Of a DNA stretch of 64,000 bases, positions 32,495 to 41,892 are shown piece after piece. Source of the DNA: an uncultured Collinsella sp. (lineage in GTDB: Bacteria > Actinomycetota > Coriobacteriia > Coriobacteriales > Coriobacteriaceae); the NCBI GenBank assembly GCA_902491565.1, contig CABUIE010000013.1, forward strand, positions 1 through 64,000, written 5' to 3'. The notes under the pieces are model-generated. The model ran no database searches. It was not told where the DNA came from and saw nothing but the letters and a program-made list of their open reading frames with translations. Within the stretch, counting starts at the first letter, position 1. Each line of letters begins with the position of its first letter. Position numbers and translations under genes: made by a program.

Positions 32495-35068
32495 CTAGAA
32501 CGTCTGCTCGTAGTCGCTGTGCTTTTTGGCCGAACGCACCAGGAACTCCTGGTTGGTGTTGGTGCCCTTAAGACCCTTGATAAACGACGCAGCTGCGCGC
32601 TCGGTGTTGTTCATGCCGGCAAGAATGCGACGCAGGCCAAAGACAAACGGACGCATCTGCTCGTCAACCAACAGGTCCTCGTTACGCGTACCGGAGGCAA
32701 CGGGGTCGATAGCCGGGAAGATGCGGCGGTCGGCCAGGTCGCGGTCGAGCTTGAGCTCCATGTTGCCGGTGCCCTTGAACTCCTCAAAGATGACCTCGTC
32801 CATCTTGGAGCCGGTGTCGATGAGGGCAGAGGCCAGGATGGTGAGCGAGCCACCGTTCTCGATATTGCGGGCTGCGCCCAGGAAGCGCTTGGGCGGATAC
32901 AGTGCCGCCGAATCGACGCCGCCTGAAAGGATGCGGCCTGAGGCGGGCGCCGCCAAGTTGTAGGCGCGGGCAAGACGCGTGATGGAGTCGAGCACCACCA
33001 CGACATCGCCGCCCAGCTCCACGATGCGCTTGGCGCGCTCGATGACGAGCTCTGCCACACGAGTGTGGTTGTCGGCGGGCATATCGAAGGTCGACGCCAC
33101 AACCTCGCCCTTGATGGAACGCTGCATATCGGTAACCTCTTCGGGGCGCTCGTCGACGAGCAGGCAGATGAGGTGCACCTCGGGGTTGTTAATCGAGATA
33201 GACTGGCAGATCTTCTTGAGGATTGTGGTCTTGCCGGCCTTGGGCGGGGACACGATCAAGCCACGCTGACCCTTGCCGATCGGCGACACGATGTCGATGG
33301 CGCGACCGGTAATGGAGTCCTTGCCATGCTCCATGCGCAGCGGCTCGTTGGGATAGACCGGGGTGAGGTCACCGAACTTGGGGCGGTTGCGAATCTGCTC
33401 GGGGTCTAGACCGTTGACGGTCGTGATTTTGGCGAGGCCGGCGCGCTTGTCGCCGCCGCGCGAAGGACGAAGCGAGCCCTCGATGACGTCGCCCGTGCGC
33501 AGACGCGCGGAGCGGATGAGGTAGGCGGGCACGAAGGCGTCGTCGTTGGACTTCATGTAGCCATGGGCATGGATGATACCGGAGCTGTCCGGACGAATCT
33601 GCAGGATGCCCTTGATGTCGCGGAAGCCCTCGGCCTTCGCGGCGGTGACGTAGATCTCCTCGACGAGCTCGGCTTTCTTCTTGCCGGTCGTCTCAATCTC
33701 GAACTCCTTGGCCTTCTCGCGCAGCTCGGCGACCTTCATGGCCGCGAGCTCCTCGCGCGAAAGCGTGGGCTCGGTGGGAGCGGCATTACGCTCCTTGTTG
33801 CGCTGCTTGCGATCGCGCTGGCGGTTGCGGCGGTCGTTGTTGCGCTCGTCCTTGCGCTCGTTGCGCTCGTCGTTGCGCTTGTGCTGGCGACGGTTGGGGC
33901 GAGCGCCGTCTTCGGCCTCGGCGGGCGCGGCGCCATCGGTTGCGGCGGCATCGGCGTTAGCCGCAGTATCATCGCTGGCCACGGCCTTGGAATCGCCCTG
34001 CAGCTCGGCCTCGGCCCGCTGCTCGGACGCCTTGGCCTTAGCGGACTTCTTACGACCGCGCTTGGGCTTCTCGGACGCAGACTGTTCGACGTCTTGGGGC
34101 TCGGCGGCATCAGTCGATGCATCGGCGGTCGTCTCGGCGGAATCCTCGGACGCACCCTTCTTGGCAGTCTTGGCCTTGGACGTGCGCTTAGCAGCAGTAC
34201 GATGGCTGCGACCAGGACGGACGTCGGCGGGCTCGACATCGGCGGGAGCGGCCTCGGAAGTCGTAGCATCCTGGACGGGTGCATCGGCAGCGGTTGCAGA
34301 CTCGGCGGTCGCCGCAGCATCCCGAGCGGCTGCAGCTGCGGCTGCGGCCTTCTCTGCCTCGACGAAGGCCTTGGGCTTGCGACCGCGACGGTGCGGGCGC
34401 AAAGCCGGATCGACAACGGGAACTTCGCTGGCCTCGACAGGCGCAGCGGACTCAGCAGGCGATGCGCCCTCCCCTGCCGCGGAACGAACCGAAGCCTCGG
34501 TGAGCTCGAGGGTTACCTGATCGGCAACCTGCTCGGCCTTAGCAGCCGTGCGACGGCGTGTGCGCGGTGCCGGCTTCTCGGTCGGCTGGTCGGCGGCAGG
34601 TGTCTCGGTGGCGGCAGGCGTCTCGGGCACAGACGGAGCTGCAAGCTCGGTCAGAGCCGCGGCCTCGCGCTCGGCAGCACGACGGCGGGCGCGCACCACC
34701 TGAGCCTCGCTAATCTGCGCCAACGCACGTGCCTGCGCGACCTCATCGGAAATCGGCGCCGAGGAGTCAGCTGCAACGGTGCGCTTGACGCGCGTCATGC
34801 GCGTGGTACGGCGCTTGGGCTTGGTGACCTCCTCGCCGTCAGCAGCAGGCTTGGCCGTGCGGCGCGTACGCTTGGGCTTTGCCGGAGCAGCCTCCTCACC
34901 AGTTGCAGGCACGGCCTTCTCAGCCGTTGCAGGCGTAGGCGTCGAAGCAGCCTTAGGCGTCTCAGGAGCCGAGGCATGCGCGGGCGCCGCGACCTGATCC
35001 GACACAACCGGTGCAGCGGGAGCGGCTTGCGTCGTCGTTATTTCGTTTTCTTGCTGTTGATCAGACAC
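32495..35068 (-). CDS. rho: transcription termination factor Rho with long disordered N-terminus
   Basis: 857 residues, about twice the size of E. coli Rho (419). The conserved part begins near residue 434 with the SAP-like MKVAELREKAKEFEIETTG. The RNA-binding cold-shock fold follows (GILQIRPDSSGIIHAHGYMK), then the ATPase core with the P-loop PPKAGKTTILKK, Walker B VVVVLDSITRLARAYN and the secondary RNA-binding loop GGVDSAALYPPKRFL. Residues 1-433 are low-complexity: Ala/Pro/Glu/Thr with Lys/Arg clusters, ending in an Arg/Asn-rich stretch (RRQHKRNDERNERKDERNND). High-G+C Actinobacteria often have inserts here, but this one is very large. The homohexamer helicase terminates transcripts at rut sites. 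Confidence 0.96.
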   Translation of the reverse strand: MSDQQQENEITTTQAAPAAPVVSDQVAAPAHASAPETPKAASTPTPATAEKAVPATGEEAAPAKPKRTRRTAKPAADGEEVTKPKRRTTRMTRVKRTVAADSSAPISDEVAQARALAQISEAQVVRARRRAAEREAAALTELAAPSVPETPAATETPAADQPTEKPAPRTRRRTAAKAEQVADQVTLELTEASVRSAAGEGASPAESAAPVEASEVPVVDPALRPHRRGRKPKAFVEAEKAAAAAAAARDAAATAESATAADAPVQDATTSEAAPADVEPADVRPGRSHRTAAKRTSKAKTAKKGASEDSAETTADASTDAAEPQDVEQSASEKPKRGRKKSAKAKASEQRAEAELQGDSKAVASDDTAANADAAATDGAAPAEAEDGARPNRRQHKRNDERNERKDERNNDRRNRQRDRKQRNKERNAAPTEPTLSREELAAMKVAELREKAKEFEIETTGKKKAELVEEIYVTAAKAEGFRDIKGILQIRPDSSGIIHAHGYMKSNDDAFVPAYLIRSARLRTGDVIEGSLRPSRGGDKRAGLAKITTVNGLDPEQIRNRPKFGDLTPVYPNEPLRMEHGKDSITGRAIDIVSPIGKGQRGLIVSPPKAGKTTILKKICQSISINNPEVHLICLLVDERPEEVTDMQRSIKGEVVASTFDMPADNHTRVAELVIERAKRIVELGGDVVVVLDSITRLARAYNLAAPASGRILSGGVDSAALYPPKRFLGAARNIENGGSLTILASALIDTGSKMDEVIFEEFKGTGNMELKLDRDLADRRIFPAIDPVASGTRNEDLLVDEQMRPFVFGLRRILAGMNNTERAAASFIKGLKGTNTNQEFLVRSAKKHSDYEQTF

Positions 35069-35242
35069 AGTGTTTGCTCAACTTTCTTTTCAAGCCCTGT
35101 GATCACATGCTCCCTGCATAAACCTTCAGGGCGGCTAAACAGTCTAGCTCCGTCAAATACCGACGGACATCATTGATCTGTATCGAGATATTTGCGTCAT
35201 ATACGCAGCGTTAGTGTAACACAACCGCCGCCACCTGCAACT

Positions 35243-35309
35243 TAGTCATTGGGGACGTTCTTTCATTGGGGACATTCTTAAACGACTAGTCAAAAGGGAC
35301 ACTCTTTGG
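35243..35309. repeat. GGGGACGTTC/GGGACACTC intergenic repeat, locus A
   Basis: Contains GTCATTGGGGACGTTC, CATTGGGGACATTCTTAAA, CGACTAGTC and GGGACACTCTTT. The same word set recurs at 54610-54720 (including TTCTTAAACGACTAGTC) and, in inverted form, at 41893-41945. It lies upstream of rho in non-coding DNA. Confidence 0.75.
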
Positions 35310-35341
35310 TTTAACACCCACAAATCTGACTGCCTCCGCCA

Positions 35342-35491
35342 AAACTATGGCGGTTTACTACGATGAATCGCTCAACCGCGACCACTCCGAAACTTGTTGA
35401 ACTAAAACCGCAGGTAGATGCCTTGCACTTTTTAGCGAAAAGCCGGCGTGGTTGGAATACCTCAATTCATCGTAGTAAACCGACATAGTTT
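35342..35491. repeat. 150-bp element with 27-bp inverted ends
   Basis: The left arm at 35342-35368 (AAACTATGGCGGTTTACTAC and on to ATGAAT) and the right arm at 35465-35491 are inverted copies with one mismatch in 27 (G/T). The 96-bp interior has no gene. Together with the repeat at 35243 and the terminator at 35536, this accounts for most of the 546-bp gap between rho and argS. It resembles a small non-autonomous element or a large intergenic palindrome. Confidence 0.8.
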
Positions 35492-35535
35492 CGTATTTCC
35501 AGCAGTTCCAAATTCGTCAATACGTCGGCGTTTGC

Positions 35536-35569
35536 AAAAAAGCCCGACCTCCGTGGGAGATCGGGCTTT
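35536..35569 (-). terminator. intrinsic terminator of argS
   Basis: Read leftward, AAAGCCCGATCTCC and GGAGGTCGGGCTTT pair with one G-T around a CAC loop, followed by TTTGC. It lies 45 bp after the argS stop. Confidence 0.9.
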
Positions 35570-35614
35570 CGAGGCTTAGTTAAACCAAGTCTGTACGGTC
35601 AAATGACCCGTAGC

Positions 35615-37468
35615 TTACATCTGCTCGGGAGCGGAGACACCAACGAGGGTGAGCACCAGGGCGAGTGTTACGCGGACGGCGTCGCAAGCGGCCAGACGGG
35701 CACGCGAAAGCTCGGGGTCGACGGGACGGCCCTCGCTCGGCAGCACCTGGCAGGCAGCGTAGAAGCTGTGGAAGTCGCCGGCGAGCTCCTCGGCAAAGTG
35801 CGTCAGACGGAACGGGGCGCGGTCGCGAGCGCAGCTGGCAATCAGGTCGGTGAGCTCGTTGAGCTTACGCGAAAGGGCGAGCTCGGTCGGATCGGTCAGC
35901 AGCGAGTAATCGACGTTCTCACCGATGGCCTTGGCGGCGACGGCCTTCATGCCCATCTCGTCAGCCTGCTCGGACGTAACGCCAGCGGCACGGCGCAGGA
36001 TGGAGCACACGCGGGCGTGAGCGTACTGCACGTAGTACACCGGGTTGGAGTTGTCGCGCTTCTTAACGGCCTCGATGTCGAAGTCGACCATCTGGTTAGA
36101 GCTCTTGGAGATGAGCGTGTAGCGAGCGGCGTCGGAGCCAACCTCGTCGACGAGCTCCTGCAAGGTCACCATGGTGCCCTTGCGCTTGGACATACGGACG
36201 GGCTTGCCGTTGCGCAGCAGGTTGACGAGCTGGCCCAGCAGAACCTCAAACTTGCCGGGGTAACCCAGAGCGTCGCAGACGCAGCGGACGCGCTCGATGT
36301 AGCCGTGGTGGTCGGCACCCCAGATGTCGATGACGTGGTCGACGCGCTGGAACTTATCCCAGTGATAGGCAACGTCGGAGGCGAAGTAGGTGTACTCGCC
36401 GTCGGACTTGATCAGGACGCGGTCCTTGTCATCGCCCAGGTCGGTGGAGCGGAACCACAGGGCGCCGTCCTTGGTGTAGAGGTAACCCATCTTGTCGAGC
36501 TTCTCAAAGGCGCGGTCGACGGCGGAGGTGCCGGCGGTCTCGCCCTCGGTGTCCTTCACATACAGCGAGCGCTCGGAGAACCAACGATCGAAGTCGCAAT
36601 TGACGGCGTGGCAGAGGTCACGCATGTTGTCGACCATCTTCACATAGCCGCGCTCGCGGAAGCTCTCCATGCGCTCCTGAGGATCGGCGTTGACCCACTT
36701 GTCGCCGTCGGTGCGCCAGAACTCGGCAGCCTCGTCGATGATGTAGTCGCCGCCGTAGGAGTCCTTGCCCAGGGTCTCGGCAAAGTTGTCCTGGTACGGA
36801 TGGGTCTCGGGATGCTCGTCGCTCTCGTCGGCAACAAAGGCGTCGCGGTCGGCGATCAGCAGCTTGTGAGCCTCGTCGATATCCACGCCCTGCTTGGCGA
36901 TGATGTCGGCAAGCTGCATATAGCGCGTGCTGATGGAGTTGCCGAAGGTGTTCATCTGAGAGCCGTGGTCGTTGATGTAGAACTCACGCTGGATGTCGTA
37001 ACCGGCGTGGTCCATAACACGGCAGAGCGAGTCGCCCAGCGCGGCCCAGCGGCCGTGGCCGATGTGCATGGGGCCGACGGGGTTGGCGGAGACGAACTCG
37101 ACCTGGGTCTTCAGGCCACCACCGACGTTGGACTTAGCGAAGTCCATACCCTTCTCGCGAGCCTCGCCAAAGATGGCATTCTTGACGGCAACGGAGAGGT
37201 AGAAGTTGATGAAGCCGGGGCCTGCGATCTCAACCTTCTCGATCGCGGGGTCCTCGGGCATATGGGCAACGATGGCCTCGGCGATCTTGCGCGGGGCGCA
37301 GTGGGCCAGCTTGGCGGACTTCAGGGCCATGGTAGAGGTCCACTCGCCATGAGAAGTGTCAGCCGGTCGCTCGATAGCGCAATCGTCAAGTTCAAATGCG
37401 GAAAGGTCGCCGGCCTCCTGGGCCGCAGCAAGCGCAGCGCGTACCAGCTCTTCAATCTTCTCGGGCAT
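35615..37468 (-). CDS. argS: arginyl-tRNA synthetase
   Basis: 617 residues, a class I synthetase that charges tRNA-Arg. The HIGH motif is seen in NPVGPMHIGHGRWAALG, the KMSKS-like loop in VRMSKRKGTMVTLQ, and the C-terminal anticodon-binding DALR domain begins near YVQYAHARVCSILRRA. The N-terminal tRNA-recognition (Add-1) domain is present. The ATG at 37468 has AAGGAGGATCT, a very strong ribosome site; the upstream in-frame reading is not needed. Monocistronic. Confidence 0.96.
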   Translation of the reverse strand: MPEKIEELVRAALAAAQEAGDLSAFELDDCAIERPADTSHGEWTSTMALKSAKLAHCAPRKIAEAIVAHMPEDPAIEKVEIAGPGFINFYLSVAVKNAIFGEAREKGMDFAKSNVGGGLKTQVEFVSANPVGPMHIGHGRWAALGDSLCRVMDHAGYDIQREFYINDHGSQMNTFGNSISTRYMQLADIIAKQGVDIDEAHKLLIADRDAFVADESDEHPETHPYQDNFAETLGKDSYGGDYIIDEAAEFWRTDGDKWVNADPQERMESFRERGYVKMVDNMRDLCHAVNCDFDRWFSERSLYVKDTEGETAGTSAVDRAFEKLDKMGYLYTKDGALWFRSTDLGDDKDRVLIKSDGEYTYFASDVAYHWDKFQRVDHVIDIWGADHHGYIERVRCVCDALGYPGKFEVLLGQLVNLLRNGKPVRMSKRKGTMVTLQELVDEVGSDAARYTLISKSSNQMVDFDIEAVKKRDNSNPVYYVQYAHARVCSILRRAAGVTSEQADEMGMKAVAAKAIGENVDYSLLTDPTELALSRKLNELTDLIASCARDRAPFRLTHFAEELAGDFHSFYAACQVLPSEGRPVDPELSRARLAACDAVRVTLALVLTLVGVSAPEQM

Positions 37469-37751
37469 AGATCCTCCTTGTGTTAAAGCCCCCGAGCTCT
37501 TGGTCACTCGTAGGGCAAAAGCCAGAGTTTGTAGCACTCTATCACAAGCGACGGGCACCGTCGCAGGGTAAAGCTAATAGATATTGCATATGCACAAAAA
37601 TGACTACAGCTTGTATGGAGTCACTCAAAGATGCCGGTCTGCCTGCAGATTATGCAGGCGTTGAAAATGTATAAAGGTGTGAATGAGCTGCGTCTGTTAT
37701 CGAATACTCTTACCTATCAGAGTTGTGTGCTTTTCCTGCATAAAGTAAGGG

Positions 37752-37780
37752 TTTGCGCACGTCAGCGTGTTATTCTAGAC
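37752..37780 (+). promoter_or_regulatory. candidate carD promoter
   Basis: TTGCGC, 17 bp, TAGACA, ending 30 bp before the carD ATG; GGAGGT is the ribosome site. The 341-bp argS-carD gap holds no gene; a 64-codon rightward frame at 37480-37674 has no start signal. Confidence 0.35.
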
Positions 37781-37810
37781 ATACGTAAATTCGTATAAGT
37801 TGGAGGTAGC

Positions 37811-38296
37811 ATGTTCTCAATCGGTCAACACGTCATTCATCCGGGCCAGGGAGTCTGCACCGTCGTCGGTTTTAGGGACGACACACCGCAGCCCATGCTG
37901 CTGCTCGAGACCAAGCAGGGACATGCGCAGACGATCCTCATGTACCCCGTGGCGCAGGCCGACCGTTTGCACGCCGCCATCTCGCAGCAAGATGCCGAGC
38001 ACCTGCTGAGCCACTATGACGAGCTGGAGTGCGACACCTTTACCGAGCGCAACAGCTCGCTTGAGGAGACGCACTTTAAGCAGCAGCTCAAGCTGGGCGC
38101 GCCCGAGACGGTCCGCGTGGCAAAGACCATGATGCACCGCATTCGCCAGGCCGAGGAAGCTGATAAAAAACCCAGCTCCTACTACATGCGCGTACTCAAG
38201 GAGGCCAAGCGCCGCTCCATCGAGGAGTTCGCCGTGGCCCTTGGTGTCACCGAGGAGGCCGCCGAAGCCCGCCTAGCCCAAGCCGCCCTCAACTAA
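37811..38296 (+). CDS. carD: CarD family transcription regulator
   Basis: 161 residues. The N-terminal Tudor-like RNA polymerase interaction domain reads MFSIGQHVIHPGQGVCTVVGF; the helical C-terminal DNA-binding part includes MMHRIRQAEEADKKPSSYYM and LKEAKRRSIEEFAVALG. CarD binds the RNA polymerase beta subunit and steadies the open complex at rRNA and other promoters in Actinobacteria and related phyla. The conserved tryptophan wedge of mycobacterial CarD is not evident. It stands alone between argS and an HD-hydrolase gene and ends at a repeat-type terminator. Confidence 0.88.
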   Translation: MFSIGQHVIHPGQGVCTVVGFRDDTPQPMLLLETKQGHAQTILMYPVAQADRLHAAISQQDAEHLLSHYDELECDTFTERNSSLEETHFKQQLKLGAPETVRVAKTMMHRIRQAEEADKKPSSYYMRVLKEAKRRSIEEFAVALGVTEEAAEARLAQAALN

Positions 38297-38308
38297 CCCA
38301 TCCGCGCC

Positions 38309-38350
38309 AAAAACCACCACAAAGGGAATAGGCACCTTTGTGGTGGTTTT
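38309..38350. repeat. CCACCACAAAGG palindromic repeat, copy 1 (carD terminator)
   Basis: AAAACCACCACAAAGG and CCTTTGTGGTGGTTTT form a 16-bp perfect stem around GAATAGGCA. Followed by CTTGTTCT on the plus strand. It is the first of six copies of this unit in the window and probably terminates carD. Confidence 0.9.
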
Positions 38351-38404
38351 CTTGTTCTAGTAGTATTCATTCTTATCGATACCCACGAGCACAAGGAGTC
38401 TCTT

Positions 38405-39004
38405 ATGGCAGAGCCGCTTACCGCCGGAATCACCCGCGACCGCGCGTTCGAACTGCTCAATGAGCACAACAAGGACCCGTTCCACATCACCCATGGCGAG
38501 ACGGTCGAGGGCACTATGCGCTACTTTGCGCGCGAGTTCGACCCCGAGAACGAGGAGTTTTGGGGCATCGTCGGTCTGCTGCACGACCTGGATTGGGAGG
38601 AGCATGAGGACGACCCCATGAACCACACCATCTATGCTGCCAAGATTCTTAAGGATGAAGGTGCGTCTCCCGAGCTCATTCGCGCCATCCAGACGCACAC
38701 GTCGGACTTCAATACCTCGCTGCCCAAACCCGAGCTGCAGATGGAAAAGATCCTGTTTGCCTGCGATGAGCTCACCGGCCTGATCGGCGCTGCAGTTATC
38801 ATGCGCCCGAGCAAGAGCGTTATGGACTTTACGACCAAGTCGCTCAAGAAGAAGTTCAAGGACAAGCGCTTTGCCGCCGGCTGCTCGCGCGACGTGATTT
38901 CGCAGGGCGCCGAGATGTTGGGCTGGGAGCTCCCCGAGCTCTTTGACCGCACCATCGCGGCCATGCAGTCCTTCGCTCCCGACCGCGACACCTTCCAGGC
39001 CTAA
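38405..39004 (+). CDS. HD-domain hydrolase
   Basis: 199 residues. The metal-binding HD signature is formed by HITHGETVEG, VGLLHDLDWEEHEDD and the later IQTHTSDF and DELTGLIGA; this is the arrangement of HDIG-type phosphohydrolases. Related proteins act on nucleotides or phosphate esters, but the substrate is unknown. Start ATG follows AAGGAGTCTCTT. It lies between two copies of the palindromic terminator repeat, so it is expressed on its own. Confidence 0.85.
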   Translation: MAEPLTAGITRDRAFELLNEHNKDPFHITHGETVEGTMRYFAREFDPENEEFWGIVGLLHDLDWEEHEDDPMNHTIYAAKILKDEGASPELIRAIQTHTSDFNTSLPKPELQMEKILFACDELTGLIGAAVIMRPSKSVMDFTTKSLKKKFKDKRFAAGCSRDVISQGAEMLGWELPELFDRTIAAMQSFAPDRDTFQA

Positions 39005-39020
39005 CCGCCCACGCCACCTT

Positions 39021-39062
39021 AAACCGCCACAAAGGGGACAGGCACCTTTGTGGCGGTTTTTC
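39021..39062. repeat. CCACCACAAAGG palindromic repeat, copy 2
   Basis: AAACCGCCACAAAGG and CCTTTGTGGCGGTTT pair around GGACAGGCA; the compensating A-to-G and T-to-C changes in both arms keep the stem. Followed by TTTCTTG. It separates the convergent HD-hydrolase and proA genes and can terminate both. Confidence 0.9.
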
Positions 39063-39073
39063 TTGCGCGGTCG

Positions 39074-40360
39074 TTAGGGGCGGACCTGACCGGTGCCTCG
39101 GAGCTTGTATTTGTAGGTGGTGAGGGCCTCGGCGGCAAAGGGGCCGCGGGCGTGGAGCTTTTGGGTCGAGATACCGATCTCGGCGCCCAGGCCAAACTCG
39201 CCGCCGTCAGTGAAGCGTGTGCTGGCGTTGGCGTACACGGCCGAGGCATCGACCGCATCCAGGAAGCGCTCGCAAGCATCCATGTCCTCGGCAACGATGG
39301 CCTCGGAGTGCATCGTGCCGTAGCGATTGATGTGTGCGATGGCCTCGTCCTCGTTTGCCACGACCTTCACGCTCATCTCGAGAGCCAAGTACTCGCGACC
39401 CCAGTCCTCCTCAGTCGCGGCGACGTAGTCATCGCCCTCCACAAAGCCGGCGTCGGCGCACGCGGCGCACGTGGACTCGTCACCGTGAATGAGCACGCCG
39501 TGGTCGTGCAGCACGGCAACGACCGCGGGCAAAAACGCATCGGCCACAGCACGGTCGACCAGCAGCGACTCGGCGGCATTGCACACGCCTACGCGCTGGG
39601 TCTTGGCATTAACGATAATGTTGAGCGCCTTATCAAAGTCGGCGGATTCATGCACGTAGATGTGGCAGTTGCCCGTGCCCGTCTCGATCACCGGCACAAG
39701 CGACTCGCGCACGCAGCGCTGGATCAGGCCTGCACCGCCGCGCGGAATGAGTACGTCGACAATGCCGCGGAGCTTCATGAGCTCGCCGGTGGCCTCGCGG
39801 TCGGTGGACTCGATCATCGACACGGCCTCGCGCGGGAAGCCCTTGGCCTCGAGCGCATCGGCCAGCAGCTCAGAAATCATGGCACACGAGTGATAGGCCA
39901 GCGAGCCGCCGCGCAGAATGCAGGCGTTGCCGGTGCGTATGCAGATGCCCGCGGCATCGGCCGTCACGTTGGGGCGCGCCTCGTAGACCATAGCGACCAG
40001 GCCCAGCGGCACGCTCACACGGGTCAGGTCCACGCCGCTTGCAAGCACGCGGTGGTCGAGCACGCGGCCGACGGGATCGGGCAGCTCGGCGAGCTTTTCC
40101 AGGCCGGCGGCCATGCCCTCGACGCGCTCGGGCGTCAGCAGCAGGCGATCGAGCAGTCCGGCCGAGGTACCCGCATCGCGCGCGGCGGACATATCGAGCT
40201 CGTTAGCGGCGACGATGGAGTCGACACCGTTGCGCAGTGCTGTGGCCATGGCGCGCACGGCCTCCTGGCGCTGCTCATCGCTCGCCATGGCAAGCGAGGC
40301 CGACGCTGCCTTGGCGGCAACGGCAAGATCGTGGACATACGTGGCTATATCGACCGACAT
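39074..40360 (-). CDS. proA: glutamate-5-semialdehyde dehydrogenase
   Basis: 428 residues, normal ProA length. It reduces glutamyl-5-phosphate to the semialdehyde with NADPH in proline synthesis. The catalytic cysteine is in AKTQRVGVCNAAESLL; IPRGGAGLIQRCVRES and RVSVPLGLVAMVYEARPN are ProA-specific blocks. The ATG at 40360 follows AAAGGG. proB is present too, but 1.6 kb away and separated by a rightward peptidase gene, so the pair is no longer a simple operon. Confidence 0.96.
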   Translation of the reverse strand: MSVDIATYVHDLAVAAKAASASLAMASDEQRQEAVRAMATALRNGVDSIVAANELDMSAARDAGTSAGLLDRLLLTPERVEGMAAGLEKLAELPDPVGRVLDHRVLASGVDLTRVSVPLGLVAMVYEARPNVTADAAGICIRTGNACILRGGSLAYHSCAMISELLADALEAKGFPREAVSMIESTDREATGELMKLRGIVDVLIPRGGAGLIQRCVRESLVPVIETGTGNCHIYVHESADFDKALNIIVNAKTQRVGVCNAAESLLVDRAVADAFLPAVVAVLHDHGVLIHGDESTCAACADAGFVEGDDYVAATEEDWGREYLALEMSVKVVANEDEAIAHINRYGTMHSEAIVAEDMDACERFLDAVDASAVYANASTRFTDGGEFGLGAEIGISTQKLHARGPFAAEALTTYKYKLRGTGQVRP

Positions 40361-40472
40361 GGGCGGCCCTTTCTCCTAGAAGTTTGCAACCATGGTAGCC
40401 GATTTGCGCATGGCCTCGCCCGCGGCGGTAGAATTGGTCAACCCGAAACACCGCAACGAACGGAAGACTCAC

Positions 40473-41891
40473 ATGGCCCTCATCACTTCGTACCACGTCC
40501 CCGGCCTTTACGTCGAGGACCACAGCATCGACGTCCCCCTTGACTGGCGCGGCCTGGAGCCGATGCTCCTGGCCGTCGGCAGCACCATGCGCCGCGGCGC
40601 TATGCCGGCACCAATCGCCGGCGCGCCCGAGAGCATCAAACTCTTTTACCGCGTGGTTTGCGCGCCCGACCGCATCAACGACGATCTGCCACTGCTCCTG
40701 TTTTTGCAGGGCGGCCCTGGCGGCGAGAGCCCGCGTCCGCTGTCGCCCACAAGCGACGGCTGGATCGAGGAGGCCGTCAAGCACTTCCGCGTGGTCCTTC
40801 CCGACCAGCGCGGCACCGGACGCAGTAGCTGCGTGGACGGACGCACGATCAAGGCACTGGGTGATCGCGCAACGGCCGCCGGCGCCGATACAGCACGCTC
40901 GCAGGCGGATTTCCTCAAGCGTCATCTTGCCAGCTCCATCGTGCGCGATTTTGAGTACCTGCGCCTGGTGGGCTTTGGCGGCAAGCCGTGGGTCACACTG
41001 GGGCAGAGCTACGGCGGCTTTTTGACGTTGAGCTATCTGTCGCTCTTCCCCGAGGGCGTGGCGGCAAGCTTTACCTGCGGCGGCATTCCGCACGTGCCGG
41101 CGAGCGCCAGCGAGGTCTACGCGCACACCTTCCCACGCATGGCAGCCAAGACGCAGCAGTATTACGACCGCTACCCCGCCGACGTCGAGCGCGTGGCAGC
41201 CCTGGCCGATGCGCTTGAGGAGCAGAAGCCCGCGCTGCCCGACGGCTCGCCAATGACGGTGGAGCGCCTGCAGCTTATGGGCAGCGACTTTGGCATGAAG
41301 CCGAGCTTTGAGCGCATGCATTGGATTATCGATCACGCTTTTGTTGACGGCGACGGCACGCTGACCTGCGGCGCCTCGGTATCTGACAGCTTTTTGATGC
41401 GCGCCTTCGAGCGCACCAGCACGCGTACAAACCCTCTGTACTGGACACTGCAGGAGTTCATCTACGCCGACGGCGACACAATGCCCATTCGCTGGGCCGC
41501 GGCAGAGGAGAAGGCCCATCGCGCCGAGTTCGACACCCTCGCGCGCCCGCTCATGTTTACCGGCGAGGCCATGTTCCCGTGGATGTTCGAGCAGATGCCC
41601 GAGCTCAAGCCCTTCAAGCCCGCCATGGACCTGCTAATGGAAGACACCAGCTGGGACAAGATCTACGACCCGCAACGACTGGCGTGCAACGAGGTGCCCC
41701 TGCAGGCCGCGGTGTATTTCGACGACATGTACGTGGATTCGGGCCTGCAGCTTGATACGCTCAGCCGCGTGGGCAACTCGCATGCCTGGGTGACCAACGA
41801 GTTCGAGCACGACGGTCTGCACGGCAGCGTGGTGTTCAAGCACCTCTTCGACGAAGCACTCAACCGCGGAGACCTGCGCCGGATCTTCTAG
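40473..41891 (+). CDS. proline iminopeptidase-like alpha/beta hydrolase (S33)
   Basis: 472 residues. The oxyanion motif LLFLQGGPGGESPRP, the DQRGTGRSS block, the nucleophile elbow TLGQSYGGFLTLS (serine) and a late GNSHAWVTNEFEHDGLHG histidine mark the S33 family that frees N-terminal proline from peptides. The N-terminal DHSIDVPLDWRG resembles the larger tricorn-interacting/prolyl aminopeptidase subgroup. The ATG at 40473 has a weak GGAAG ribosome site. It is divergent from proA and convergent with proB, placing proline salvage between the two proline synthesis genes. Confidence 0.87.
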   Translation: MALITSYHVPGLYVEDHSIDVPLDWRGLEPMLLAVGSTMRRGAMPAPIAGAPESIKLFYRVVCAPDRINDDLPLLLFLQGGPGGESPRPLSPTSDGWIEEAVKHFRVVLPDQRGTGRSSCVDGRTIKALGDRATAAGADTARSQADFLKRHLASSIVRDFEYLRLVGFGGKPWVTLGQSYGGFLTLSYLSLFPEGVAASFTCGGIPHVPASASEVYAHTFPRMAAKTQQYYDRYPADVERVAALADALEEQKPALPDGSPMTVERLQLMGSDFGMKPSFERMHWIIDHAFVDGDGTLTCGASVSDSFLMRAFERTSTRTNPLYWTLQEFIYADGDTMPIRWAAAEEKAHRAEFDTLARPLMFTGEAMFPWMFEQMPELKPFKPAMDLLMEDTSWDKIYDPQRLACNEVPLQAAVYFDDMYVDSGLQLDTLSRVGNSHAWVTNEFEHDGLHGSVVFKHLFDEALNRGDLRRIF

Positions 41892-41892
41892 C

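Noticed and set aside
33563..35176. 537-codon rightward open frame opposite rho
   Set aside because: It is antisense to the low-complexity, G+C-rich rho extension; its Gly/Leu/Arg repeats mirror the Ala/Pro/Glu codons of Rho, and it lacks a ribosome site.
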